Source: a virus. Taken from it: 51,931 nucleotides of DNA. The notes beneath the pieces were generated by a model. The model saw nothing but the letters and a program-made list of their open reading frames with translations, made no database searches and had not been told where the DNA came from. The stretch's first letter is position 1. Each line of letters opens with the position of its first letter. Where the stretch lies: IMG/VR virus record IMGVR_UViG_3300044629_000661, positions 1 through 51,931 of that record. One strand, given 5' to 3'. Position numbers and translations under genes: made by a program. This document shows positions 15,487 through 24,896 of the stretch, one piece after another.

Positions 15487-18400
15487 TGCCTGAAAGCGCC
15501 CCGCAATCCGAAGATGACCTGTCCGCCAGGTTTCAGCCGGACTACACCCCAGAGCAGCTTGAGAATCTGGGTGTGTACGACGCGCTGTACCGTGGCCAGG
15601 GTCCGCGTCTAGCCAGCCTGGGCGAATGGAAGCCCGAGTGGATCAGCGAGCACGACCCGAAGGGCTGGGCGCAGTGGTATAAGCGCTACACCGCAGGTCG
15701 CCGTATTCCAGACGAAGACGAGCGGCAGATGAAACGCTGGCTGAGCTTTAAAGCGCGGCATGGCGGGCCTTTTGCCAGTAATCCCACTCCAAGACGGGGC
15801 TGGGCGCTGCGGAACTGGGGAATCGACCCTGCGAAATTGGTCCCTAACGAGGCGCGAAATGGTGTAGTAGAGATGATGGACGAGTATCAGCGAAAAGCCA
15901 TGCAGCGGTACGTGAAAGAGAAAGTGGCGGCAGAAAATGGCGCCGCGTCGTCCGGGGGCGGGAGCCCACCGGCGCCGTCTGCTCCTAGCATTGGCGCAAG
16001 TTCGCCGCCATCGATCAAGCCGCCAGCGGCATCAACAAATTCGTTTACGAATAGTTACGCCCGAAATGGCGGTAAACCGATATTTGCGCAAACTGAAAAC
16101 TGGGGGCATCTGCAGCAAGCAAAACTTCCGGAAGCGACATTTGATAAAGCACAGGGCGGTAATTTTGGAGCCAATGCTTGGACGCATAACAACTACAGCA
16201 CTGGACTGCAGTTTGGGCCGAACCGGGCGCAGTTTTACTCAAATATCGACGCGCACCTGAACCAGCACCCCGGCGCGCACCAAACATACACGCAAAACCT
16301 GAACGATAAAGCAAACCGCGAACTCGCTACAAACTTTGTGCCGTCTCAAAAACCAGAAATTGATCGCAACACGTATTGGAGTTATGTCGACGCACAACAG
16401 AGGGAAGTTGACCCGAATGCGCGGTTTGCAGAGCGTCAAAAAAAATTCAAACAGGAAGCTTTAGATCGTGCGGCACACGGCGCGGACACACCGTACGGCA
16501 AAATCGCGCCGTTATCGCGCGTGACACCAGCCGATCTTGGCGACACATCTGCTGCAAATGCCGGCAAATCTCGGTTTAGAATTCCAGTGCGCGTCGACGA
16601 ATCAACTGGTTCTTTGGACAAATCAGTTTTTTCGCCCCGTGGCGTAATAACACTACCAAAAGGGCAAGAGTATATCGGGCAGGGTCAGGGGCCCAATGGT
16701 CAAGACGAGTATGCGTGGGGGCGTGCCATGCCGCGGTCACTCGTCTTGCTACATGAATTGACGGGGCACGCCCCGCAGATTCAAGCTGGCACCGAGGAAG
16801 AGCGGCGATTTTTTGAAAGCCAGCCCGCCTACGGCATACATTTTAATCCCGCAGGCGCGTCGGGTGCTTTCCACGAACCGGCGGCCGTCCTAGCCGAACA
16901 AATGCATGCCGTTGAAGCCGCTGGGAAAGCGACCGGACAAACGCCAAACTTCAACGTGCAGCTCTCGCCGAACTACGCCCCTAGCGCCCGTTGGATGGCG
17001 GAGCAGGCCAAACAACACGGGTTCACGTCTGGCCACCGCACGATGCAAGACCTGTTAAACACGCCAGAAGGTCAGGCGTTTTTACAGCACCAGCATCGCG
17101 ACTACTACGATTCGAATTTAAAAAAATTGCGTGAAACCGATCCAACAGCAGCAGCGCGGTTGTTATCGTCTAACGCGCCTAAAGACCCTAAAGACGCCGA
17201 CAGAGAGGCTCGCCAATTCGTGCAAAGTTTTTCAGATGAAGAAATTGAATACGAAGTAGCGCACAACGGCAGCGGACCGTATGGTCCGGCAAAGCTGCCG
17301 TATTTTAAAGAAGAGCTTGCACGCAGGCAGCAGCAGCGCAATCAGCCGCAGTCGCAGGAAACGCTAGAAAAACAAAATAACAGCAAGCAAGCCGACCTGC
17401 TCCCTGAGGTCAATCTCCAGCCGCACCAAGAACGCATTCAGGAGACTGTTACGGAAGAAAGCCCGCGAATGATTGTGTATCACGGGCTGGGCAGTGGTAA
17501 ATCTCTGTCTGCACTGGCTGCTGCTGAGGCTGCTAAGAAGAAATACGACGAAGACTACGGTATTGTGGCCCCGGCGAGTCTGCGCGGGAACTTTCAAAAA
17601 GAGGTCGAGAAGTTTACCGAGGGTAGCAATCCGGAGATTCTGAGCTATACGGGGCTGGGCTTGGGTAAGAAATTCTCCAAGCCGCCTGAGACCGTGATCA
17701 TGGACGAGGCTCACCGGCTGCGAAATCCAGGGGGCGCAGCAGCTCAGGCAGCCGCAGACGTAGCCAATCAGGCCAAGCGCGTTTTACTGCTCACCGGTAG
17801 CCCGATCACGAATTCCCCGAGCGACTTGGCCAATCTTATCTCGATTGTGGCGCGGAAGAACATCTCGCCGCAGGAATTCGAGAAGAAGTACATCGGCTAC
17901 AAGACCGTCCACCCGGGGCTTATTAACTGGGCCATGGGTATTAAGCCGGGCGTAAAACCAGTTGTGAAGAACGAAGGCGAGCTGCGCAGTCTTCTTCAGG
18001 GGCACGTGGATTATCAGCCGAGTAAAACTCCTGAAGGCGTGAACGTCAACGAAGAGAAAATTGAAGTTCCGCTGACGGCTGCCCAGAAAAGAATTCAAAC
18101 GGCGTTGCGCACGAAGATTCCGCCGGGCTTTTTATGGAAACTTGACCAGGAGTTTCCGCTGAGCAAGGACGAGCTGTCGAAGTTAAATAGCTTTTTGACC
18201 GGTCTGCGGCAAAACTCGGTTAGTACTCGGCCGTTTCGTGTAGACAATGACGCATTCAAGTCTTTCCAGCAGTCGGGCAAGCTCCAGGAAGCCTATAAGC
18301 GCCTCCGCGAGCTCTTGGACTCTGACCCGCGCAAGAAAGCGATTATCTACTCGAATCATATCGGAGCTGGCGTAGAGCCGTATGCGGCCGCGTTAGCGAA

Positions 18401-19733
18401 TTACAACATTCCTCACGGCGTTTTTCACGGCGGCGTCCCTACAAAGCAGCGGCAAAAAGCTCTGGCGGACTATAACGCCGGCAAGCTTCGCGCGCTTTTA
18501 ATCGGCCCGGCTGGCGCTGAAGGTCTGTCTACGAAGGGCACTAACCTTATTCAGCTTTTGGACCCGCACTGGCACGAATCCAGGACGCAGCAAGCCCGCG
18601 GCCGTGGTTTACGTTTTGACTCGCACGACGACCTGCCGGAAGAGCTGAAAAACGTACATGTTCAGCGGTTTATTTCAAAGTCGGAAGACCCGAGCTTTTG
18701 GGGTAAAATGCTGGGATATCGCAGAGAGCGCACGGGAGACGAAATCTTGGAACGGCTATCAAACGAAAAAGAGCGGATTAACGAGCGCTTCCGCGAGCTG
18801 CTCCGCGAAGTCGGCACGCCCAAAGAAAAGACAGCGGCATTTGAATTTGGCCAGCAGTTATTTAAAGAGTCGGCGGACCGGACATTTGCTGGTGACTACG
18901 CGCACAACTTCAATAAATTTTACAACCCGTGGTCGAGGGCGTGGCAAGAGCCGTCGACCGATTTGACTGAGTTTGGGTTGAAAACTTTAGGCCGCATTGC
19001 CGGCGGCGCTGGTGCGGTCGCTGGCGCGGCTGCCCCGGCAGTTGCTTTAGGCGCACCAACTATTGCGGCCGCACCTGCGGTAACGACAGTGGCTGGTGCG
19101 CTGGGCGCCGCCGGCACCGCTGCGTTACCTTTTGCAAAAAAATTACTGCCGGCCGGTAAGGTTCTTGCGACGGGCGCTGGTTTTGCGGCTGGTGCTGACG
19201 CGTACGGCAAGTTGACGAGCGGCAATCAGGGAACAGCTGGGCTATCGCCAGAACAGCTTAAAGCCTTGGAGACAGCGCTGCGCGACCAGCAGGGTTCTGG
19301 GCAAAGCTTTTTTACGCCTGGTAATATTGCCATGGGCGGCCTGGCAGTCGGCGCGCCTATTGCGGCGTATTATGCGTACAAAAATTGGGTTGACCGGAAA
19401 AAAAAAGAGAAGCGAGCCGGGTTTAGGTGGTACAAGCGCTTTCCGATAAATGACAACCTCGCGGTAAACATGAGCCTGGGCGGACCTAGTTTAACCGTCA
19501 AAAAACTCATCCCAGGCACGAGCATGACGTTTGGGAACAGGGCGCCGCGCTTTTACATGGGCACGCCGATTCCGGGCCTGGCCTATCAGCAATACATATC
19601 GCCGAAAAAGCACAAGATTAAAGCCGAGAAGGACTTCAAGGAAGATCCGGCAAACGCGGATGACAAGCGCACGACGTTTGAAAAAATCAAGGACTTCCTG
19701 TTCGGTTCTAATATCAGCGACGACAACGACTGA
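15486..19733 (+). CDS. Giant SNF2-type helicase fusion with virion modules and DUF4236-like C-terminus
   Basis: Encodes 1415 residues. Residues about 15-120 are a module (YTPEQLENLGVYDALYRGQG, GWAQWYKRYTAGRR, DEDERQMKRW) found in phage and giant-virus proteins. A Pro-rich and soluble region follows, with HELTGH at His423 that is not a true HExxH site. From about 640 comes a superfamily-2 SNF2-like helicase: GLGSGKS (K672), MDEAH (D740), LTGSPITN, and QQARGRGLRF near 1036-1045. After it come FEFGQQLFKE (F1121), hydrophobic Ala/Gly stretches, and a DUF4236-like tail (FRWYKRFPI, LGGPSLTVK, GTPIPGLAY). This arrangement suggests a membrane-attached DNA translocase carried in the virion; that is inference. 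Confidence 0.82.
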   Translation: MPESAPQSEDDLSARFQPDYTPEQLENLGVYDALYRGQGPRLASLGEWKPEWISEHDPKGWAQWYKRYTAGRRIPDEDERQMKRWLSFKARHGGPFASNPTPRRGWALRNWGIDPAKLVPNEARNGVVEMMDEYQRKAMQRYVKEKVAAENGAASSGGGSPPAPSAPSIGASSPPSIKPPAASTNSFTNSYARNGGKPIFAQTENWGHLQQAKLPEATFDKAQGGNFGANAWTHNNYSTGLQFGPNRAQFYSNIDAHLNQHPGAHQTYTQNLNDKANRELATNFVPSQKPEIDRNTYWSYVDAQQREVDPNARFAERQKKFKQEALDRAAHGADTPYGKIAPLSRVTPADLGDTSAANAGKSRFRIPVRVDESTGSLDKSVFSPRGVITLPKGQEYIGQGQGPNGQDEYAWGRAMPRSLVLLHELTGHAPQIQAGTEEERRFFESQPAYGIHFNPAGASGAFHEPAAVLAEQMHAVEAAGKATGQTPNFNVQLSPNYAPSARWMAEQAKQHGFTSGHRTMQDLLNTPEGQAFLQHQHRDYYDSNLKKLRETDPTAAARLLSSNAPKDPKDADREARQFVQSFSDEEIEYEVAHNGSGPYGPAKLPYFKEELARRQQQRNQPQSQETLEKQNNSKQADLLPEVNLQPHQERIQETVTEESPRMIVYHGLGSGKSLSALAAAEAAKKKYDEDYGIVAPASLRGNFQKEVEKFTEGSNPEILSYTGLGLGKKFSKPPETVIMDEAHRLRNPGGAAAQAAADVANQAKRVLLLTGSPITNSPSDLANLISIVARKNISPQEFEKKYIGYKTVHPGLINWAMGIKPGVKPVVKNEGELRSLLQGHVDYQPSKTPEGVNVNEEKIEVPLTAAQKRIQTALRTKIPPGFLWKLDQEFPLSKDELSKLNSFLTGLRQNSVSTRPFRVDNDAFKSFQQSGKLQEAYKRLRELLDSDPRKKAIIYSNHIGAGVEPYAAALANYNIPHGVFHGGVPTKQRQKALADYNAGKLRALLIGPAGAEGLSTKGTNLIQLLDPHWHESRTQQARGRGLRFDSHDDLPEELKNVHVQRFISKSEDPSFWGKMLGYRRERTGDEILERLSNEKERINERFRELLREVGTPKEKTAAFEFGQQLFKESADRTFAGDYAHNFNKFYNPWSRAWQEPSTDLTEFGLKTLGRIAGGAGAVAGAAAPAVALGAPTIAAAPAVTTVAGALGAAGTAALPFAKKLLPAGKVLATGAGFAAGADAYGKLTSGNQGTAGLSPEQLKALETALRDQQGSGQSFFTPGNIAMGGLAVGAPIAAYYAYKNWVDRKKKEKRAGFRWYKRFPINDNLAVNMSLGGPSLTVKKLIPGTSMTFGNRAPRFYMGTPIPGLAYQQYISPKKHKIKAEKDFKEDPANADDKRTTFEKIKDFLFGSNISDDND

Positions 19734-19768
19734 AAATCACATTGCCGAAAAATGCCGCGTAGGGTATA

Positions 19769-19791
19769 GGTATAACCGGACAAGTTATACC
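19769..19791. promoter_or_regulatory. Inverted repeat GGTATAAC/GTTATACC before glycan operon
   Basis: Perfect 8-bp arms (19769-19776 and 19784-19791) flank a 7-base centre. The left arm contains a TATAAC -10-like sequence, so a dimeric regulator binding here would overlap the promoter. The repeat ends 19 bp before the GTG that opens the glycan operon. It could also form an RNA hairpin in the leader. Confidence 0.55.
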
Positions 19792-19810
19792 CGTACTTGA
19801 GGGCTTATCT

Positions 19811-21067
19811 GTGTCGGCAAAACTGAAGATTTTCGTAGCGCTGGCTTCTTACCGTGACCCGCAGCTTCCGGTCACAATCGCTGACATGCTGGCAAAAGCC
19901 AAGTATCCCGGCATGTTTAATTTTGGTATTTGCTGGCAGTACGACGAGACTGAGGATATTAACCAGTACGACCAGCAGCCCAATTTCCGAGTCAGTAAGC
20001 ATCACTATTCAGAGAGCCAGGGATTAGGCTGGGCGCGCGATATCACGTTCTCGCTATACAACGGCGAGCCCCTGTTCCTGCAGTTAGACAGCCATCATCG
20101 GTTTGCGCAGGACTGGGACCAGATGATGCTCGAGGACTATTATCAGTCCAAAGAAATGTCAAAGAAGCCCGTCCTGTCTACGTATCTGACGCCATTTGAA
20201 AACGGGCAGGATCCGGCGCAGTATGAGCAGTTGCCATGCCTGATGAGTCAGTACGAGTTCAGCTCAGACAAGCTGCTGATGAGCCGGCCGTATCACATCA
20301 TGGACTACAAGACGCGCACTAAGGTAATTCGCGCGCGTACCGTGAGCGGGCACTTCTTGTTTGCAGCCGGCCGGTTTATTGCAGACGTGCCGTATGATCC
20401 CGATATCTATTTCGGCGGCTATACGGAAGAAACGACAATGAGCGTCAGGGCATGGACGAGCGGATACGACTTTTTCAGCCCGTACCGGCAATACATCTGG
20501 CACGAGTACACACGCCATGGCCGCCCTAAGCACTGGGAAGACCACGGCACGGAATCACAGACCAAGAAGACCAGCGGCGAACGGGATGTCTACGCGCGCA
20601 AAAAAACGCGGCAGCTTTTCGGGCAGGAATCTCACGGCATCGATATGGGGCGCCACGGGCTTGGATCTGCCCGCACGCTTCGGGAGTACGAGGTGTTCGG
20701 CGGCTTTGATTTCAAGAACTGTCGTATTCAGGACTATACGCTGCAGGTTAAAGAGCCACCCAATCCTGAAGACTACGACAATCAGTTCATTTCGCATAAA
20801 CGCGAACTAACAGTGCATTGGGACACTGAATTTTTCCGCGCGCTGAATTTTGACAAGCCAAAGGTGCTGACTCTTGGCATTTTGAACGAATCTGGCTCAG
20901 AGCTCTACCGCAAAGATTTTACGGCCGCAGTTGGCGTGGCTGAGCTGCAATTACAGGTTGCGGCGCACACGGCTACATTTTATTCAGAGAGCGAGCCGCG
21001 CAAGATCTTGATGTACCTGCTCGACGAAGAAAAGTCTTGGAGCCCGCCGTACGAAAAGAGGATTTGA
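19811..21067 (+). CDS. GlcNAc-transferase-like glycosyltransferase (Skp1 type)
   Basis: Encodes 418 residues from GTG. The start KIFVALASYRDPQLPVTIAD, the GWARDI segment, and LFLQLDSHHRFAQDWD with D93-S-H95 match the family called glycosyltransferase (GlcNAc), related to eukaryotic Skp1 hydroxyproline GlcNAc-transferase. D-x-H binds metal and nucleotide sugar. A later FGGYTEETTMSVRAWTSGYD is the acceptor-site region. It would transfer GlcNAc or a similar sugar. It opens a five-gene operon (19811-24468) with spacings of 14 bp or less and lies just behind a palindromic regulatory candidate. The last 100 residues are a beta-rich extension. Confidence 0.85.
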   Translation: MSAKLKIFVALASYRDPQLPVTIADMLAKAKYPGMFNFGICWQYDETEDINQYDQQPNFRVSKHHYSESQGLGWARDITFSLYNGEPLFLQLDSHHRFAQDWDQMMLEDYYQSKEMSKKPVLSTYLTPFENGQDPAQYEQLPCLMSQYEFSSDKLLMSRPYHIMDYKTRTKVIRARTVSGHFLFAAGRFIADVPYDPDIYFGGYTEETTMSVRAWTSGYDFFSPYRQYIWHEYTRHGRPKHWEDHGTESQTKKTSGERDVYARKKTRQLFGQESHGIDMGRHGLGSARTLREYEVFGGFDFKNCRIQDYTLQVKEPPNPEDYDNQFISHKRELTVHWDTEFFRALNFDKPKVLTLGILNESGSELYRKDFTAAVGVAELQLQVAAHTATFYSESEPRKILMYLLDEEKSWSPPYEKRI

Positions 21068-21068
21068 C

Positions 21069-22253
21069 ATGCGCATTCTTTTCGTAATCATCGGAAACTC
21101 TCGGCGCAGTATGTATCTAGACGGGCAAAGCCTTCGATATGGCGGCGCGGGCGGCTCCGGCACCGACACCAGCACGATTCTGGTGGCCGAGCATTTAGCA
21201 GCGCACGGACACGACGTAACGATCGTGTCAGACAAGTTCGAGCCGCCGTTGGCCGAAAAGCTGGCTCAAGCCGGGCAGACGTTTAATTCTGGCCGCGTCG
21301 TAAACGGCGTACAGTACTGCGACTCTGACTTAGCGGGCATTCGACACAGCGAATACGAAATTCTTGTATCGTCGCTTTGGTACCAAGATTACGCCAATCT
21401 GCCGGTAAAGATCACAAAGGCGCTGATCTACTGGTGTCATATGCAGTGGATCTACGGCGTCGACGAAATGATCGTGTTTGCGCAGCAGAACAACTTAAAA
21501 CTCGGGTTCGTGCACATCTCCGACTGGGAGCGCAGCATGAACTACGGCATCGTCGCGTCGGCAAATGACCGCTACGCCTGCCTTACTGCACAGATACCCA
21601 ATCCAGTACCCGATGACGTGCTAAATCAGGTACGCGCCGAAAATATTGTAAGAAAACCGCACAAGTTTATCTTTCACGCCTCGTGGCCTCGCGGCGGCGA
21701 CGTTGCGCTTGAGGTCGTCCGCCGGCTGCCGTATCCGGACAAAGAGTTTCACGCGTTTGATTATCTCATGGTTATTCATCAGCACACTGACAATTTTTTC
21801 AACATGCATGGCGGCGTTGACAAAGTTACGCTGTTTCGAGAATTGGCGAGCTCTGAATACTTTGTGTATCCGCTTTATACTCCGTATCAGGATGTGCATA
21901 AGGACACATTCTCGTGCGTTGTCGCCGAGGCTATCGCGATGGGCTGCGTACCGATTACGTATCCGCTCGGCGCCTTGCCTGAAAATTTTGACGGCTACTG
22001 CCACTGGGTCCCGTTCCCCGCGGGCGCCGATCCGGCAGTCATGCAGGCTGAACCGCTAAGCAAAGACATCCCCGGATTGTTTAAAAGTGAAGAAGCCGTG
22101 GATAATCTCATAGCGGCCGTAAACCATCTCGACGGCAACCCGGAGCTTAAGCTAAAGATTAGAACTAGCGGCGCGCAATTTATATTAGACCGCTTATCCG
22201 TCGCAATGGTCGGCCAGCGCTGGATGGCATTTATTGAAGAACTGGCGGGTTGA
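21069..22253 (+). CDS. GT-B glycosyltransferase (GT4-like)
   Basis: Encodes 394 residues, 1 bp after the previous stop. MRILFVIIGNSRRSMY, then RYGGAGGSGTDTSTILVAEH with LAAHGHDVTIVSD is the N-terminal Rossmann half of a GT-B enzyme. The C-terminal half has KFIFHASWPRGGDVALEVVR, then SEYFVYPLYTPYQDVHKDTF and VVAEAIAMGCVPI (the E-x-x-x-x-G-x-P sugar-nucleotide site). GT4-like enzymes retain stereochemistry and use UDP- or GDP-sugars. Donor and acceptor are unknown. It is the second gene of the glycan operon. Confidence 0.85.
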   Translation: MRILFVIIGNSRRSMYLDGQSLRYGGAGGSGTDTSTILVAEHLAAHGHDVTIVSDKFEPPLAEKLAQAGQTFNSGRVVNGVQYCDSDLAGIRHSEYEILVSSLWYQDYANLPVKITKALIYWCHMQWIYGVDEMIVFAQQNNLKLGFVHISDWERSMNYGIVASANDRYACLTAQIPNPVPDDVLNQVRAENIVRKPHKFIFHASWPRGGDVALEVVRRLPYPDKEFHAFDYLMVIHQHTDNFFNMHGGVDKVTLFRELASSEYFVYPLYTPYQDVHKDTFSCVVAEAIAMGCVPITYPLGALPENFDGYCHWVPFPAGADPAVMQAEPLSKDIPGLFKSEEAVDNLIAAVNHLDGNPELKLKIRTSGAQFILDRLSVAMVGQRWMAFIEELAG

Positions 22254-22254
22254 A

Positions 22255-22959
22255 ATGCATAATCACACGCCGGAAGAGCTGCTTGCGTACTACACCAATT
22301 TTCACAAAGACGCCAACATACCAGAGCAGCATATCGCGTATTTGCGGCACATGCGCGACGCGCTCAACATATCGCCAAAAGTAATTTACGACATTGGTGC
22401 GGGTGTTTTGCATTGGTACAAAAACGCGCGAGAAATTTGGCCGGATGCGCAGATCATCGCATTTGAGGCCGTACGCGAGTTTGAGCCGTTTTACAAGCAA
22501 TACGGCGTGCAATACCACATCGGCGTGTTTAGCGACTTGGCCGACCGAGAGCTGACTTTTTATAATCACCCTGTTTGTTTTAGCGGCAATTCTTACTACA
22601 AAGAAAACCCGCAACACTCGGCCGCCGCTTCGCATCTTTATCCGGAAAGCGCGGGTGAGCAGCGCACATCTACGACGATTGACGTTGTTGCGGCAGCGCA
22701 CGGCATTCCCGCGCCAGATTTGATCAAAATAGACGTGCAGGGCGCTGAGTTAGACATTCTTCTCGGTATGCCGGATACCCTGCGCAGTGTGCAGCACATT
22801 ATTGTTGAAATGCAACACATCCAGTACAACATTGGCGCAAAACTTGTAGCTGACACAATTCCGCTTATTGAAGCTATGGGCTTTAAACTCGTGCACCAGG
22901 CTGCGACGCCAGACTTTTGCGGCAACGGCCCTGACGCCGATTATCATTTTTCGCGGTAG
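22255..22959 (+). CDS. FkbM-family methyltransferase
   Basis: Encodes 234 residues from ATG 22255; an in-frame ATG at 22234 would overlap the previous gene. VIYDIGAGVLHWYKNAREIW (SAM motif I), IIAFEAVREFEPFYKQYG, PDLIKIDVQGAELDILLG and HIIVEMQHIQYN are the FkbM signature. These enzymes O-methylate sugars or polyketides; in this operon a sugar hydroxyl is the likely target. The stop overlaps the GTG of the next glycosyltransferase. Confidence 0.88.
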   Translation: MHNHTPEELLAYYTNFHKDANIPEQHIAYLRHMRDALNISPKVIYDIGAGVLHWYKNAREIWPDAQIIAFEAVREFEPFYKQYGVQYHIGVFSDLADRELTFYNHPVCFSGNSYYKENPQHSAAASHLYPESAGEQRTSTTIDVVAAAHGIPAPDLIKIDVQGAELDILLGMPDTLRSVQHIIVEMQHIQYNIGAKLVADTIPLIEAMGFKLVHQAATPDFCGNGPDADYHFSR

Positions 22960-23804
22960 TGCCGTTTATGCGTATTGGCTTGTTCTATCAGTCTGGCTAC
23001 CGCATCGAAGCGTGTTATCACGCATTAGCGCAATTTCGTAAGCATTATCCGACTGAGCCCGTTGCGCTCTACGAGGACAACACAGATATCCTCCGACCTG
23101 TCGCACAAAAATTTGGTTGCGTTTACAAAAAAACAGACAAGCAAGGACGGAACGACTCAAACAGCGGCCGACCGGCTTTTGACCTGGAAACAATATCAGC
23201 GTGGCTCCGCCGCGTACGCGAAGCGTGCGAAACAACATTAAAACACGCTGACTGGATCGTTCATTTCGAGGACGATGTCTGGGTGAAGGCGCCGCTGATT
23301 GGGCCCCCGCCGTTTGATTTATCCAGTCTTGGCGGCCGCGCGATGCATGAAAATTTTTATAGGTATGCCGGCTTTACTGGGCCGCGCGGTATATACGGCT
23401 GTGGCGGCTCGGTTTTTAATCGCGTAAAATTCATTTACGCGCATGACATCGCCAAAAAAGCCGATTGGCATATGCTCGACGATCTTGCAACCGGCGGTAA
23501 TATCCACGGCGGCGAGTATCCAGCGCCGTCGATGTGGACTGACGCCGCACTCACAACTGTTTTTATGCTCGCAAAATGTAGTGTTGGTCTGTGGGATCAG
23601 CTGGGGCAGTACACTCATTCAAACATACCGCACATGGGTGATCGAGCTGGTTGGCCCGGCAGTATGGTGGAACTAGAAGCGCAGCAGCCGGCAGGTATAA
23701 ACGTTATTCACTGCTGGAAGCCATACTATTATCCGACCGATGCCGAACGGCAGTTTGTGCTAAATGAGTTAAAAACCATACAGGTGCCCGATGACACTAC
23801 TTGA
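22959..23804 (+). CDS. GT-A-like glycosyltransferase
   Basis: Encodes 281 residues from GTG 22959; ATG 22968 (MRIGLFYQSGYRIE) is an alternative. A nucleotide-sugar fold is indicated by YPTEPVALYEDN, then WIVHFEDDVWVK where EDD is the metal-binding site, and YGCGGSVFNRVKFIYAHD as the acceptor loop. NVIHCWKPYYYP closes the domain, with a conserved His near the C-terminus as in many GT-A enzymes. The family number cannot be given. The end overlaps the next gene by 14 bp, which is strong coupling. Confidence 0.75.
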   Translation: MPFMRIGLFYQSGYRIEACYHALAQFRKHYPTEPVALYEDNTDILRPVAQKFGCVYKKTDKQGRNDSNSGRPAFDLETISAWLRRVREACETTLKHADWIVHFEDDVWVKAPLIGPPPFDLSSLGGRAMHENFYRYAGFTGPRGIYGCGGSVFNRVKFIYAHDIAKKADWHMLDDLATGGNIHGGEYPAPSMWTDAALTTVFMLAKCSVGLWDQLGQYTHSNIPHMGDRAGWPGSMVELEAQQPAGINVIHCWKPYYYPTDAERQFVLNELKTIQVPDDTT

Positions 23805-24468
23805 TTTCGTTGACGCTATTTTTTACATCAATCTAGCGGCCAGGACGGATAAAAACGACGCAATCATTGCGCACTTCGCCGACCTGGGGCTCAGCTCTAA
23901 GGTTGTGCGCGTCCCGGGGCGAGCACCCGCGGAACTTGGGCACTCGCGCCTGCCGACCGGCAAGTATGAGCTTTACGCGTATAGCGAAGGCAATGCAGCC
24001 GCGCATAGGGACATTTTGCAGCGCGCCGCATCTGCAGGAATGCAAAACATTCTTGTTTTTGAAGACGACGGGCGCATCTACGCAGACGAGGGCGATCCCG
24101 TAGCTCTAACTGAGCTAGCAATTGCACAAATTACGAAAATACCGGATTGGGAGATTCTTTTTCTTGGCGCCACGGTCGGCGGTGACCGGCTGCAGCTTGT
24201 CGCCCCCAATGTCGCGAAAGTCGAGAGTGCGGTTTGCTCGCACGCGTTTATTTTAAATGAGCGCGCGTTCGGACCTATGCTACGCGCCAATCCAAGCCGA
24301 GAATATGACTGCTGCCTGGCCAGGACGTTAATGCAAAAATACGTGGTATATCCGCTAAACGCTATACAGGTGTTCATAAACAAAACGGACATCGGCGAAA
24401 CTGATTACACGCCAAATGTTGGATTTTGGCGGGATCAGCTGAATAAACCCGTAGACCGACTTTACTAG
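23791..24468 (+). CDS. GT25-family-like glycosyltransferase
   Basis: Encodes 225 residues. DAIFYINLAARTDKNDAIIA, then GNAAAHRDILQRAASAGMQN, ILVFEDDGRIYAD and EILFLGATVGG are the landmarks of GT25 (LPS beta-1,4-galactosyltransferase type): INL-x-x-R-x-D at the start, a long helix, then the EDD metal site. A later SHAFILNERAF fits the acceptor loop. The length is normal for the family. It is the last gene of the operon and overlaps the preceding one. A galactose-like donor is suggested by the family but not shown. Confidence 0.85.
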   Translation: MTLLDFVDAIFYINLAARTDKNDAIIAHFADLGLSSKVVRVPGRAPAELGHSRLPTGKYELYAYSEGNAAAHRDILQRAASAGMQNILVFEDDGRIYADEGDPVALTELAIAQITKIPDWEILFLGATVGGDRLQLVAPNVAKVESAVCSHAFILNERAFGPMLRANPSREYDCCLARTLMQKYVVYPLNAIQVFINKTDIGETDYTPNVGFWRDQLNKPVDRLY

Positions 24469-24490
24469 TAACGCTGTAAAACTCGCTATG

Positions 24491-24499
24491 TGGTATCAT
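24491..24499 (+). promoter_or_regulatory. Extended -10 promoter candidate
   Basis: TGGTATCAT is an extended -10 (TGn plus TATCAT) 47 bp before the zinc-peptidase gene. No good -35 is visible. It lies in the only gap of notable length (77 bp) between the glycan operon and the following small-gene operon. Confidence 0.45.
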
Positions 24500-24545
24500 G
24501 CCGGTAGTTCCCGGGCAAGGACGCCCAATCGCGTAGGAGCCAAGG

Positions 24546-24896
24546 ATGGCCAGTTCATTCAAAAATTATCGCGCGCTCATCAAAGCTCTCAGAAAACACG
24601 TTCCACCCGCCTACCCCATTAACGTTCGACGCAGAAAACTCGGTAAAAAGCTCGAGGGGCGCTGCTGGAAACACGGCAAGAAGTTCATTATCGAGATAGA
24701 CCAGAATCTCGATGAGGCCCGGTCTATCGACGTTTTACTGCATGAGTGGGCGCACGCTCGGGCCTGGAACCACATGCTGGACATGGCCCCGACCGACGAA
24801 CTATTTAACAAGCTCGCCCACGATCCGGCCTGGGGTGTGGCGTATAGCGAAGTCTACTCTGCGTATGAGAGGAACTTTACGGCCGGGGTGCTGTGA
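24546..24896 (+). CDS. Small zinc metallopeptidase-like protein
   Basis: Encodes 116 residues with GTAGGAG upstream. LLHEWAHARAW contains H66-E-x-x-H70, the zinc site of gluzincin-like peptidases (SprT or ImmA-like). An acidic Y-S-E-V-Y-S-A-Y-E segment near residues 100-108 may supply the third ligand. Proteins of this size with HEWAHA are frequent in phages and plasmids. The substrate is unknown. The stop overlaps the ATG of the next gene, the first of three such couplings in this small operon. Confidence 0.75.
   Translation: MASSFKNYRALIKALRKHVPPAYPINVRRRKLGKKLEGRCWKHGKKFIIEIDQNLDEARSIDVLLHEWAHARAWNHMLDMAPTDELFNKLAHDPAWGVAYSEVYSAYERNFTAGVL

Noticed and set aside
16752-16769. HELTGH as a metallopeptidase site in the helicase fusion
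   Set aside because: The spacing is H-E-x-x-x-H, not HExxH, so catalysis cannot be claimed.
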